The notes: generated from the letters alone by a model not told the origin. Numbered from the stretch's first letter, positions 32,674 through 45,389 are shown. The stretch is 64,000 nt of DNA from Hemerocallis citrina (GCA_017893485.1 JACEHZ010000375.1:372001-436000); one strand, 5' to 3'. Numbers and translations are program-made.

Positions 32674-32786
32674 AAAAAATAATACAAAAAATTTCACAAA
32701 AAATTATGGTTCCCTCCATTCTGTTGTTCCAAAAAAAATTAAAAATTAAAAAAAAAAAATTAAAAATAATATATATATATATATAG

Positions 32787-33124
32787 GAAAATCTTCTAAT
32801 GTGCACCACCCCTCTGTGTGCACTCGGCCTTCCCGCCTTCGTATCGACGATCCGAACCGTTCACATTGATCTACACATCTAAATTAGTTTAAATATGTAA
32901 AATCAAATCATTTGAAATTCATTTTTCCATCCATCCTGTGACTATAAAAAACAATGATTTTCAGCCATACAATTTTGTAACACTTCAATGGATGGAAAAA
33001 TGAATTTTAAATGATTTGATATTTAGACTAATTTAGATTTGTAGATCAATGTGAACGGTTCGGATTGTCGATACGAAGGTGGGAAGGTCGAGTGCACACG
33101 GCGGCCTAGTGCACAATGGAAGAG

Positions 33125-33127
<3 letters not shown>
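32787..33127. mobile_element. MITE 1, long inverted repeats, between TA microsatellites
   Basis: A left arm (about 32787-32945) and right arm (about 32975-33127) form an imperfect hairpin, including cgtatcgac(g/a)atccgaac and ccgttcacattgatctaca on both arms. It carries no coding region. (TA)n lies on both sides (32769-32785 and 33128-33163). Confidence 0.88.

Positions 33128-33163
<36 letters not shown>
33128..33163. repeat. TA microsatellite
   Basis: About 17 TA units between MITE 1 and MITE 2. Confidence 0.95.
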
Positions 33164-33165
<2 letters not shown>

Positions 33166-33372
33166 AGGAATACTCCATTGCCATGCATTGTAGCATTTGC
33201 AAACAGTTGTAAACCACTGAAGCCGTTGTTGGAAACAACTGCTTCAGTTATATTAAGACTGAAGCTGTTGTTTCCAACAACGGTTTATGTTTATAATTGA
33301 AGTCGTTTCCAACAACGGCTTCAGTGGTTTGCACGCGTTTGCACAATATATGCGTTTGTAATGAAGCATTTC
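33164..33372. mobile_element. MITE 2, foldback element
   Basis: About 210 bp that folds on itself. 'ccactgaagccgttgttgg' occurs near 33213 and, inverted, near 33312-33332. Smaller palindromes such as gttgtttccaacaac lie inside. It is bordered by TA repeats. Confidence 0.82.
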
Positions 33373-33390
33373 CATATATATAGAGAGAGA

Positions 33391-33770
33391 GGCTTCTTCG
33401 GTTGCAAATGGGTCTGTGTGCACAGACCCATGCGAACTTTAATCTGGGCCGTTGGATCTTCGATCCAGTGGCCCATATATTTTTTTATAAAATTTAGCCT
33501 TAACCCGTCGTTCCCAAGAACGGGTTAAGGCATATATATAATCTCAGAACTGTATACAATTCTTCTTCCTCGTCGACTCCTCCCCACTCTCTGTTTCGTT
33601 TTTTGGATGAACCCAAACCAATTTTTATCTCCGAAATCGAGAATTTCTCACTTCGTTCGCTCCTCCTCTTCGATCCCCATATAATCTCTCTCTCCCAATC
33701 TCTACTCCAAACTTCCAAACCCAACTCTGTCATCCCAAAAACGAAATCCTAGTTCAGCCATGAGACCTAC
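33391..33770 (+). repeat. left terminal inverted repeat of the MULE, outer part
   Basis: Inverted copy at about 47790-48158. It contains the palindrome ttaacccgtcgttcccaaga-acgggttaa at about 33500-33530, the same word family that fills the middle of the element. Confidence 0.88.
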
Positions 33771-34039
33771 ACTAGTGAAATTCAGATTTATTTTGTAAGG
33801 CAATGATTAAATGTTTGCCTTAGTAACTGTAATTGTGTTGATTTTTGAATTGTTTTTGTCTCTTTTCAATATTTTACCATATATGAAAATTCCCTAAAAA
33901 ATTTGTAGATGTAGAAATTTCTAAGTAGTATTTTGATGAATTTACATAGTGCAGTAGTTGTTGATCGGTCGACAATATTGTAGATTGAGTTGTATTTATA
34001 ATCGTGTCGTACATATTAAATTACTTAGAACATTTATAT

Positions 34040-36060
34040 TGTGGTTAGACTAGAAAACCCTACAAATGACCTCCAAAAAATATGAAACTTTGCGAGTAGG
34101 ATGGTTTCACGTAGCACAAGCAACCACAACTTGTAGAAGTTATTTTCGATTCACGATTGGAGAGATATGGCCGTGTATCGCTTTCGGTTGAAAAAAACCC
34201 GAAATAAATCGATACACGGCCGTATCTCTGAAACCATGAGTCGAAACTCACTTCTACAAGTTGGGATGGCTTGTGCTAGGTGAATTCAAGCAAGCTGCAA
34301 AGTTTTATAAAGTTTGGATGTCGTTTGTGCAGTTTTCTTACGTTCCTCGCATTAGAAGTAAATGACTTAATTAGAAAGCTTTTCGTGCGGTTAGACTAGA
34401 AAACCCTTCAAACGACCTCCAAAAAATACAAAACTTTGCAAGTAGGATGGTCTCACGTAGCACAAGCAACCCCAACTTGTAGATATTAGTTTCGAGTTAC
34501 GATTCAATAGATACGGGCGTGTATCGCTTTTGCTTAGAAAAAACACAAATAAAACCATATACGGCCGTATATTTCGAAACGTTAGTCGAAAATCACTTGT
34601 ACAAGTTGCGGTGGCTTGTGCTACGTGAATTCGAGCAAGTTACAAAGTTTTATAAATTTTAGATACTGTTTGTATGGTTTTCTCATGGTCCTCGCATAAG
34701 ACGTAAATAACTTAGAAATTTTTTGGTGCGGTTAGGCTAGAAAACCCTCCAAACGGGTTCCAAAAAATACGAAACTTTACGAGTAGGTTGGTCTCACGTA
34801 GCACAAGCAACCACAACTTGTAGAAGTTAGTTTCGACTCATGGTTCGAGAGATACGGCCGTGTATCGTTTTTGATTGAAAAAAACCCAAATAAAGCGATA
34901 CACGGCCATATCTTTCGAACCGTGAGTCAAAACTCACTTCTACAAGTTGGGATGGCTTGTGCTATGTGAATTCAAGAAAACTGCAAAGTTTTATAAATTT
35001 TGGATGTCGTTTGTGTGGTTTTCTCTCATGAATCTAGCTTTTGAAGTAAATTACTTAGAAAGCGTTTAGTGCGGTTAGACTAGAAAACCCTTCAAACGAC
35101 CTCCAAAAATACAAAACTTTGCGAGTAGGATGGTCTCACATAGCACAAACAAACCCAACTTGTAGAGTAGCGTTTCGACTCACGGTTGGAGAGATATGGG
35201 CATGCATCGCTTTTGCTTGAAAAAAACCCAAATAAAGCGATACACGGCCATATCTTTCGAACCGTTAGTCGAAACTCATTTCTACAAGTTGGGATGGCTT
35301 ATGCTAGGTGAATTAAAGCAAGGTGCAAAGTTTTATAAATTTTGGATGCTGTTTGTGCGGTTTTCCCACGTTCCTCGCATTAGACGTAAATGACTTAGAA
35401 AGTGTTTAGTGCGGTTATACTACAAAACCCTTCAAACGACCTCCAAAAAATACAAAATTTTGCGACTAGGATGGTCTCACATAGCACAATCCATCCCAAC
35501 TTGTAGAAGTTACTTTCGACTTGCGGTTCACGAGATACGGGCGTGTATCGCTTTTGGTTGTAAAAACACAAATAAAGCGATATACGGCCATATCTCTCGT
35601 ACCGTGAGTCGAAACTGACTTCTACAAGTTGGGATGGCTTGTGCTAGGTGAATTCACCAAAGTTACAAAGTTTTATAAATTTTAGATGCCGTTTGTGCAG
35701 TTTTGTAATTCATCACATGAAGAACTAAATTACTTAGAAATTTTTGAGTGCAGTTAGAGTAGAAAACCCTTCAAACAACCTCCAAAAAATACGAAACTTT
35801 GCGAGTAGGATGGTCTCACGCAGCACAAGCAACCCCAACTTATAGATGTTAGTCTTGACTGACGGTTGGTGAGATACGGGCGTGTATCGCTTTTGGTTGA
35901 TAAAACCCAAATAAATAGGTTACACACCCGTAACTCTCGAATCCTTAGTCAAAACTCACTCCTCCAAGTTGGAGTGACTTGTGTTACATGAATTCAACCG
36001 AGTTGCAAAGTTTTATAAATATTGGATGCCTTTTGTTCAGTTCTCTCATGTTACTATATT
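34040..36060 (+). repeat. left subterminal array, six 342-bp units with internal hairpins
   Basis: The phrase ggttagactagaaaaccc (or a one-base variant) starts near 34043, 34389, 34730, 35075, 35414 and 35754. Each unit has an arm with cttgtagaagt, actcacggtt and gagatacggccgtgtatcgc, a short A-rich loop, then the inverted arm ending acttctacaagttg. Each single-stranded unit could thus fold into a roughly 60-bp stem. Confidence 0.92.
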
Positions 36061-36145
36061 AATAAGTAAATAAAGTTAAAAATTTTCATCACATTCCGTA
36101 ACGGGTTTAGTAGTCCTAATTGTTCTCCTTTTTGTTTTCTTAGAT

Positions 36146-38469
36146 ATGGACAGTTTTGAAGGAAGTTCTGCTGTAGGAGAAAAATTTGTGAGTGCACAAC
36201 AAACTGGCATGTTTTTTCCTCATGTTGACGAGCACCTAAACCCGAAGATTGGTATGACATTTCCCACTTTAGAGGAAGCAGACAAATTTGATTCATCATA
36301 CTATAAATGTGCGGGTTTTGCTATACGTAAGGGTGGAAATAAATACAAGAAAAATGATGTAGTGGATAAATCATATGTATGTAATAAAGCCGGGAAGTCA
36401 CCGAATAATCAGAATGAAGATAGACGGGGAACTACTTCTAGAACGGGTTGCAAAGCATTCGTTCGTGTCAAACTAAACTCACAAAGTAATTCGTAGATTA
36501 TTTATTCATTTAATGAACCACACAATCACGAATTTACTTCACCCGGTAGACGTCACTTGCTACCTGCAAACCGTGTATTGAAAAATACGGATAAAAAAGT
36601 AATTGATCAACTTATCGAAGCTAATGTCCCCATATACAAACAAATACTTTTCTTCGAAGGTGCAAGTGGAGGTAATGAGAAAATTAAATTTACTGAAACC
36701 GATGTTAGAAATCTAAGGAGAGACGAGATGGGAGGTTTAATAGGATACGATGGGCAAATGCTACTTGAGTTCTTTGAATCCAAAAAGGAGACCGATCCTT
36801 TATTTTTTTATGATTACCAATGTGATCCCGAAGGGCGATTGTCCCATTGTATTTGGGTGGATGGTGTCGCTCGAAGGAATTTCGACGTATTTGGGAGTGT
36901 TGTTTACTTTGATGCTACCTACAACACAAACCGATACGGGATGCTATTCGTACCATTTGTTGGAGTCAACCATCATTGGCAATCAATATTTCTAGGTTGC
37001 AGGTTCATTCCAAATGAGAAAGCTTCCTCACTTGAGTGGTTCTTCGAAAAATGGCGAGTAGTAATGGCTTGTGATCCGGTGGGTATCGTGACAGATGAGG
37101 ATCATGGAATAAGTGCTGCAGTTAAGAAAGTCTTCCCAGCCACTGATCATAGATATTGCATTTGGCATATTATAGATAAGTTACCGCACGAAGTGCGTAT
37201 GTCAAATAACATTGATGAGTTAAGGGATGCTTTGAAGACTATCATCTACACGACGGAATATAAAACTGAATTTGAACAGAAGTGAAAAAATTTGATTTCG
37301 CAATACAAACTTGAGAGCAACAAATGGTTGAACGATAAATTTGAGATTCGCGAGAAATGGGCTCCCGTGTATGCAAGAGACTCATATTAGGGCGGCATAT
37401 TGGGTACCTAACGTAGCGAATCGCTACATTCATCCTTGAAGCAACATACTCATAAGAAGTACTCATTGCATGAATTTGCCGTCATCTTTGACCGAGTCTT
37501 AGTAAAATAAAGACACGAATAACTTAAAGAAGCTCATTGTAATCGCGAGAAAAAGCCAAAATTGAAGACTGAATGGGCGTTGGAGTCACAAATGGCCGGA
37601 ACGTACATACTAAAGAGTTTCCACAAATTCCAACAAGAAGTCGTAAAAAGCTTATTACTTAATGTGAGTGTCATTGCAAGTATGGATACACCGAATAGTT
37701 CAGATTTTTCTGTAACGATTTGTGAAAATTCAGAACCGGGGAAGGTGATTTCTTTTTGCAAAATCCGTGAATTGGCTAAATGCCCTTGTTCCATGTATGA
37801 ATTTGTAGGCATTCCATACAAACATCTATTGGCATTTCTTCGGTTCACCGATCACACCGCACTACCGGAGCAATATATTTATAGACGATAGACCCGGGAT
37901 TAACTTACAAGAAGCAGTACACCCGTTTTCAATAGTATGGGCAACAATTTTGCCTTTTGTTATTGTGAATTGAGTATTCACTCAAAACAGTTGGTCGATC
38001 TTGGTTATTCTTCAGAGGGAGCCTATAAGTACATGCTCGACCACATGCTTAAGGGAATCGAAGGCTTTTCTCACATCAATCCGAGAATAGCACACCACAC
38101 GAAGGTAGCGCACAATCGGAGAGTGGTGGACATACACATGTACATGCACCGGTGGAGGACCTTGTACAATGCACCACAAAGGGGAGGCCTAGAGGGAAGA
38201 GGTTGAAGTTAATAAGAGAATCCCAAAAAACGAAGAGACCTAGACTTGCAGGACTTGCCTTCGTGTCGTATGTCACGATTCAAGAAATTGTCCCAAAAAT
38301 ATGGCAAGGTAATATATTCAAGACTAAGCATTTGTTAATTTGAATCAATCAATCTAAACTTGTTGTTGACACTAACCCATTTTCCCCTTTATTTAGTGGA
38401 TCGGTAGCGCATGAAGAAGCTCCAATCGCTGGAGAGAGTGATGACGATGAAGGTGAAGATTCGTGCTAA
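36146..38469 (+). pseudogene. FAR1/FHY3-type MULE transposase (broken by stops)
   Basis: The transposase would bind the element ends and move it. One frame runs from 36146 to about 38150: a FAR1 DNA-binding domain (FPTLEEADKFDSSYYKCAGF and EPHNHEF), the MULE catalytic domain with first Asp in VVYFDATYNTNRYG, second Asp in VGIVTDEDHG and CIWHI, then a SWIM zinc finger (CPCSMYEFVGIP). The next SWIM cysteine is Tyr (PYKHLL). Eight in-frame stops lie at 36494, 37283, 37388, 37409, 37508, 37520, 37889 and 37901, without frameshift until about 38150. After that the tail GRPRGKRLK is in another frame. A likely intron is 38309-38396, with a small acidic last exon (ESDDDEGEDSC, stop 38467). It is flanked by the 342-bp array and convergent with the PMD gene. 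Confidence 0.92.
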
Positions 38470-40530
38470 GGGGTTTTCCGTATTATGTATGTCATATTAA
38501 AATTTGAAGTTAAACTTTTTTTAATTGCTTATTTTTGTCTTTCGATGTGAAGAGAATTATTAATTTGAACTTTATTATGTTTTTTTTTATGTAGGTCTGG
38601 AATTAAAGCTGATCGTGCCCATGGAAGGAATCAATTATTGCAAAATTCTACACTTTTGATTGTATATATATGCTCAATTCAGTATTTTTTAATTTATAAA
38701 TAGATTACTGGTGTATTTAATCTGAGTGCAAATTGTGTATGTGTGCACTTTGTGTATTTGTGAACTATATATGTTGTTGTGGATGTTGATGTTGTAAATG
38801 GTTAGCGAATGTTTATTTCTGCTGAAATATGTGAATTTTATTTATCTGTTCAAATTGTGTATTTGTGCACTATATATATGCTGTGTTTTTTTTTTTTTTG
38901 TGGAAACTTACAATTTGAAGATAAAATACTGCCAAAATCTTCCAACCTAGCATGGTATTTAGGATAACGGGTTAAGATAACTTAACCCGTTATCCACATT
39001 AACGGGTTAGGTTGGTTGATATTTGCAGTGTCTTCGACTTTGTGCTGTAATCTTCAAATTTTGAAGACAAAGTTCAGGCAATATTGAGATACTTAACCCG
39101 TTATTGGAGATAACGGGTTAAGTGAGCTTAACCCGTCATCGGTAATAGCGGGTTAGGTTGGTAGCTAATTCCAGTGTATTTGGTTTATGTTGTACAAAAT
39201 GAACATTTCGAAGATAAAGCTCAGTCAATTTATTCTACCCTAACCTATTGTTGGCAATAACGGGTTAAGCTCACTTAATCCGTTATCGCCAATAACAGGT
39301 TAAGGTGGATATATTTTTCGTAAGAAAAATCTGTTCATACAATGTTTATACTTCTAAAATTGAATAATTTGTTTTAAAATGGTTTTTCCCTAATTTTATT
39401 TCAATTTTTGTATTTTTTATACAAATTTAATATAATTTTTTATACAGTTTTCCAAAAATAATATTAAAAAAGGGTTAAGGGTTAGTATAGGGTTATGGGT
39501 TAAGGTTAGGGTTAGGGGTTATATCTTAAAACTCTTTCTCCCCCTTCCTCTCACCCCCCGTTGCCTTTGCCATATCTGTTCTTCGATTGTAAAAGCAAGT
39601 TATGGACTTTGTAGAGTGAAATGTAATAGTAGGCAAGTTATGGACTTGTTCTACATGTGGGGATTTACATGTGGTGCCCACTTTGTAGAGTGAAATGTAA
39701 TAGTAGGCAAAGTTATCCTAAACAAATTGAACACTCCATTCCTCGACATAGATTTAGCAAAATCTATCCGAGTGAAGGAGAAACTATGAAGAGAAAAGGG
39801 TAAGGACCGAGAATATGTCCATGTATGTATGATATTTACCAGCTTGTGTATATGTATTTTGGGTTAAGCTGGATAGCATCTTCCTTCAATATTTTGGCAA
39901 GTGAAACATTTTAGATGAATAGTGTTTTGGATGCTATGTGAAGTGCTAAACTTCCAATGTGAAGTTAATATATAGCTATTTCCTTGATCTTTTCCCTTTT
40001 TGGGTTGTACATGTGGGGATCTACATGTGCTGCCCACTTTGTAGAGTGAAATGTAATAGTAGGCAAGTTATGGAATCCATGAGTCGATAAAAAACCATTC
40101 CAATCTCATTCACATGATCCTTGCACCACATGTAACCCTAGCTTACCCTAACCCTAACCCTACAAATATCATATTCTATTTTTTGTATTTTTTGGAAAAC
40201 ATTTAACCTTAACGATTTTATATTGGTTAGTTATGTGGCTATAAATAGAAATTAATAAAAAATATAAACGATGTACAAGCAAATGAATGTCACTTTGCAG
40301 AGTTCAGGAGATAATGTTCGTAAAGAGTAGAGAGACTGCTGTAAAAACCATAAAAAACATAACCCTAACCCTAACCTTACCCTAACCCTATCCTTAAACA
40401 ACCTAGAAGAATTTACTTGGGTTGAAAGGCTACACTCAGCAGAACTCAGATAGGTGTATGTATTGCTGAAGAATTTACATATTAGGGATAATAATATATT
40501 TACCAATAAATTGATTTTTACAAATAATTT
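38470..40530 (+). repeat. non-coding MULE interior with AACCCGTTA palindromes and TTAGGG-like stretches
   Basis: Inverted pairs of cttaacccgttat and ataacgggttaag occur at about 38965-39010, 39095-39150 and 39240-39300. TTAGGG-like runs lie at 39475-39530, 40135-40165 and 40362-40392. The 'ctttgtagagtgaaatgtaa' phrase occurs three times (39610, 39690, 40040). No coding frame is supported. Confidence 0.75.
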
Positions 40531-40534
40531 ATTT

Positions 40535-42560
40535 TTGTTATTTGAAGCTCTGCCAATATATCTCTACTTAACCCGTTATTGGCGATGACGGGTTAAGTGT
40601 ACTTAACCTGTCATCGCCAATAACGGGTTAAGTAGAGAGCTATTGGCAGAACTTCATCATCTACAAATAACCACTTAATCCGTCATCCCCAATAACGGGT
40701 TAAGAAGAGAGATATTGGCAGAACTTCAATGTCAACAGACCAAGTATTCATAAAGTTCTGCCAATATCTCTCAATTTAACCCGTTATTGGGGACGAAGGG
40801 TTAAGTGGTCTTAAGCCGTCATCCCCAATAACAGGTTAAGCAGAGAGATATTGGCAGAACTTCAATGTCAACAGACCAAGTATTCATAAATTTCTGCCAA
40901 TATCTCTCGATTTAACCCGCTATTGGGGATGACGGGTTAAGTGGTCTTAACCCATCATCGGCAATAACGGGTTAAGTAGAGAGATATTGGTAGAACATTT
41001 CACTATACAGACCAAGTATTCATAAAGTTGTTTGTAAATCTAATAAAAATATTCAGAAAATACATTATCAAAATAAATAATATAGTTCAAAAATGTTTCT
41101 ACTTAATATTTTTGATAGTGTTTTTTCATTTTTGAATTATATTATTTATTTTGATAATGTTTCTTCTTAATATTTTTATTAGAATTACAAACAATTTCAG
41201 AATTTTTGGTTTTTAACATAAAATTTTTCCTTTTTTTTAGTAAAAAGAATCTCTTCAGAATAAATTATATAATCACCTATCTACACAAATTGGAAACACC
41301 ATATGATCTTTTAAAGTAAATAAATAAATATTTAACATAATTACTTACATTCATCGAATTCGGTTTAAAAGTTACAGTGTGAACGGGTTACGGCTAGGGT
41401 TAGAGGGTTATAGTAGGGTTACGGTAGGGTTAGAGGGTTATAGTAGGGTTACGGTAGGGTTAGAGTAGTTCTTAGGGTTACAGTAGGGTTATGGCTAGGG
41501 TTAGAGAGTTAAAGTAGGGTTACAGTACTTCATAGGGTTAGAGTAATTTTAAACATTATCAAAATAAATAATATAGTTGAAAAATGGAAACAGTTTATTA
41601 AAAATTACTCTAACCCTACAAACTACTCTAACCCTAATGTAACCCTACTATAACTATTCTAACCCTAGCCATAACCGTACTGTAACCCTACTCTCACCCT
41701 AGCCATAACCATATCCGTAAGGAATTATGTTCAATATTTATTAATTTACTTTAATAGATCATATGGTGTTTCCAATTGGATTAGAAGGATATTATATAAT
41801 TTTGTATTTATTTATTTACTTGAAAACGAACATTATATTTGGGGAAAAATTACATACAAAATAAGATATTAAAAATAAAATATGGGGAAAACCTTTTAAA
41901 AACTAATTAGTCACTTTTAGAAGTATAAACATGGAAGTTGATATACCCAAGTCGAGCCCTATCTCTAAACCTACTTTAACCTGTTAAAGTGCTAGGGTTA
42001 GAAAGTTTTAGTAGGGTTACATTAGGATTAGAATAATTTTTAATAAACTGTTTTTATTTATTCAACTATATTATTTAGTTTGATAATGTTTTTTTATTAG
42101 ATTTACAAACAATTTCATATTTTATTTTTTTTACAAACAATGTTAAAATTATTAGATGATGTAGTTCTGCCAATATATCTCTACTTAACCCGTTATTAGG
42201 GATGACGGGTTAAGTAGACTTAACCCGTTATTAGGGATGACGGGTTAAGTAGACTTAACCCGTCATCGTCAATAACGGGTTAAGTAGAGAGATTTTGGCA
42301 GAACTTCATTATCTACAAATAATGTATTCTCGAAGTTCTGCCAATATCTTTCTACTTAACCCGTTATTGACAGCTTAACCCGTCATCCCCAATAACGGGT
42401 TTAGTAGAGAGATATTGGCAGAACTTCAAGAATATATTATTTGTAGATGATGAAGTTCTGCCAAAATATCTCTACTTAACCCGTTATTGGGGTTGACGGG
42501 TTAAGTCCACTTAACCCGACATCCCCAATAACGGGTTAAGTAGAGATATATTGGCAGAAC
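40535..42560. repeat. 2-kb nested inverted repeat (palindromes within a palindrome)
   Basis: The outer words gttctgccaatatctctac and gtagagagatattggcagaa flank cttaacccgttattgg... ...ccaataacgggttaag. The block forms at 40545-40650, 40757-40865, 40890-40995, 42165-42305, 42330-42430 and 42455-42560. Between the two clusters, 41280-41340 and 41740-41800 are inverted copies of each other (ccatatgatc(t/a)... and ...gatcatatgg). Likewise 41540-41610 and 42025-42085. The overall axis is near 41550. Confidence 0.88.
41380..41735. repeat. telomere-like GGGTTA minisatellite at the palindrome centre
   Basis: Units such as tagggttacggtagggttag and agggttatagtagggtt repeat on the plus strand at 41385-41550. 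Their complements (accctagccataacc, ctactctaaccct) follow at 41610-41715. These are variants of CCCTAA, not a perfect telomere array. Confidence 0.8.
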
Positions 42561-43053
42561 GTCAGACCATTTTTTTGGATGAAAATACAACTTCACAAAA
42601 TGAGTTCATTCACAACAATTCAGAAACTCAGTTCACAACAATACAACAACATATATATCAGACCACAATAACTCAGAAACTCATATCAATAGCAATTCAG
42701 AAACTCAGATCACTAATAAATTCACAGAAATAAAAACTCATATCACAACAGTATATATGATACGACAGATAATATGACATTCATTACCAAATAATTATCT
42801 CAACAATTCACTCAACTACATTTGTGTAATTTTTTCAACTAGCAATTACAAGACATTCAGTACAAAATAGTCATCTCAACAATAAAGTAGTCTACATGGA
42901 TCGATACAGTTATCTTCATGGTTGACTTCCGTGGATGCCCGGTATTTATCTACAACATTTATCAACATAGAAACAAACTTTGGATAGTTATTTTAACGGA
43001 ATAAAATCATAAACCAAACACTAAAATACTACTAACCAACATATTGTTAGATA
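42561..43053. other. spacer between palindrome region and PMD gene
   Basis: A-rich DNA with 'cagaaactca' repeated four times at 42620-42715. I see no gene. The 3' end of the PMD gene lies just beyond. Confidence 0.5.
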
Positions 43054-45302
43054 CTACCTTTTACGACCATGTGGTTTGCGACCATTTGGTGTAAATTGAT
43101 CAGGCGGGTTCCTCTTTTGTTGAGGACTCCGTCGTCTACCCTGCGTCTCGGGGGAGTGAGGGTCATATTCCCACTGCTCCTTCTCATCTTCTTCAGGTGG
43201 TTGGTGTGGTTGAACCTGTTGTGGCTCGGCAATGTGAATTCCCGGCCTTGTCACGCTCTTTTGCCGAGGAAATGCCACGTTGGATTTTAAATATGCATCA
43301 AGTTGCGGACCTTCACCCACCTCTTCAAGGCTACAACGACACGGGTGTAGCATCTCCCGCGTTAATTCCTTAACGCTCTCGGGTACCTTACTCTTCAAGA
43401 CGCGAGTAGCTATCCGAACGTTTTCCCATGTGCTTTCAATCTACATTAGGTTGAAAATTTCAATTTAAACAATATGTACAATAATTTATCATCCTATCCT
43501 TATATCTTAACAACATGCATACTAAATGTATGAAATTGCGTAAAAATTTACTAACCAAGTTTCGATACGTCGACGCCTTTGGTTGATACATCGGCTGGAA
43601 AGAGGAATATGTCGGTGGTGGTTCTTCCTTGGTTGGGGGAATCGGAATCTGCACACCGGCTGGTACAACGGCTTGTGGAGAAACATACAACCGTGTAATG
43701 CGCATGTACCACGTCATGTATACATGTTGGAAAGAGCCATCGAACGGTATAGCGAAGTACATCATATTCGGTGTCATCTGATACCGCATGGTGTTACAGT
43801 TGGCCACATGGACCCGGTGAAAATCAGCCCAATCAAAGTTTGGCACTCGACCCGTTCCTCTCACCTCGTGCAATTTTTTATCATAACACCGGGCTTCGGA
43901 AATCTTCTGCTAATATCCAAATTGCCGCATCACTCTATCCGGATATTGGAACTCAACAACAGAAAAATTCACAAGTGGTGCAGCCATCAACCAAAGGACA
44001 TCGGCCAAACAAACCGGTGGAACCCTTTCCAACCTTGCGGTCGAGTACGGTTCCCAATTGACGAACTTGTCCCGCAAGTTATCTAACTCATCTCTATAAT
44101 AGATAAGTGATTGCCGTGGGTTATCGACCCATGTGTGTCTCCTCGCCTAATATACCCCTAAAGGAGGTAACAACTCTGCAGCTGGTGGGTCGGCCAACCA
44201 ATCCGGTGTTGGTTCAATAGTACAGGGACGTCCGATGTAGATGCGTTCCCAACTCCAGATTTGCAATAGAACTATCGAGCCACCCATTTGTACGGCACCT
44301 AATGCACATGTCACAAATTCCTATATAGAGATGCCAATGCCGCACTCCCCCAACTGAAACGGCTGGCAAAACCAAAATTTTCCAACAAGCATAAATACAT
44401 CAGCGGCACGCTCGCACCAGATGAGTTAGAAAAGATCACTCTCTTGATCATACTGAAAATGTATGCATGAGCATAGTAACGTATGGATTTCTCGTCCGAA
44501 TCCTCCGTCAAATATCCGTCGAATTGGAATTTCAACCAACTAAGTAGAAGTGATTTCCCATCGAAGATTTCATTCCAAAATTCAGCTTCCGCTTTATCTT
44601 TCGCATCTTCTAAGGCTTGATCTAATAGATCTGCATCGTATTTTTTAGGAGTATCACTGAGGATTTCTCTTTCAACGTCCTTTCTTTTTTGGATCAACGA
44701 CTCCTCAACATCGATACCGAGAAGATCACGAACAACTGCTACTCGGTCAAAATCCATGTTTCCCGTCACGACGACCCCATCTATTTGTAGCCCAGTAATG
44801 AGTGCTACATCTTGGAGAGTGACGGTCATCTTACCCACCGGTAGGTGGAATGTGTGGGTCTCCGGCCTCCATCGTTCGACCAGATCTGTAAGTAAAGGTC
44901 GGTCAAGCTTCACATCCCCGATAAATCGAGCTCCGTAGAAACCGGCTTCAACTAAGAACTGAGTGATATGGGGATCCATGGAAAGAACCGCGTGCTTCCG
45001 GAAGTTGCATTTCTTTGCAGACCTAGTCCACACGGCTTCGGATCGGTGTCTGAATTGCAACGAAAGTAAGCTTGAATCCAACGGTCCAGGAGGTACAACG
45101 AAAATCAAAGATGATGGACCGGCCTCAGCAAATGTAGATTGACGGCCACCAACCTACACGAACAAAGATAAATGTTGTTATTATTGAGATAATGAAACTC
45201 ATATTCATATTTAAAACCAATAATAATAATCAATCTTACCTCCGTCATTGGTGTGCCACTAGCACTACCAGAAGGGCTTCTAGGTCTTCTCGTTCTAGCC
45301 AT
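43054..45302 (-). pseudogene. plant mobile domain (PMD, MAIN-like) gene inside the MULE
   Basis: The PMD occurs in transposons and in the Arabidopsis MAIN/MAIL1 family of nuclear proteins; its biochemical role is not settled. Exon 1 is 45302-45240 (MARTRRPRSPSGSASGTPMT), exon 2 45153-43556 and exon 3 43440-43054, each with GT..AG borders. PMD blocks seen are ERWRPETHTFHLPVGKMTVT, LQDVALITGLQIDG, then FGFASRFSWGSAALASLYR and LLQIWSWERIYIGRP, and further on RQFGY. The C-terminus is proline- and charge-rich, ending GRKPHGRKR, like a nuclear tail. Damage: a frame change near 44320, a stop near 44148 (TAG where W is usual) and a stop near 43910. It is convergent to the transposase and enclosed by the MULE ends, so it is element cargo. 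Confidence 0.88.
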
Positions 45303-45389
45303 TTATCTGTGAATGAAAAATTTAAGCTTAGTTTATACGGATTACATCCATTTATCTATCAGCAATAAACAAAACGAAAATGTGTCAAA

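Noticed and set aside
33765..33780. cactagtgaaattc as a CACTA terminus
   Set aside because: The same place in the right MULE arm has the aligned but different caccttcattgg, so it is just part of the MULE arm.
35196..35618. Two open frames in the left MULE array
   Set aside because: They fall on hairpin repeat units and appear only in single units.
36146..38469. A host FAR1/FHY3 regulatory gene
   Set aside because: Eight stops and location inside matching terminal repeats and subterminal arrays fit a MULE transposase relic, not a host gene.
43054..45302. A host MAIN/MAIL1 gene
   Set aside because: It lies inside the MULE ends, is broken and is convergent with the transposase, so I treat it as element cargo.
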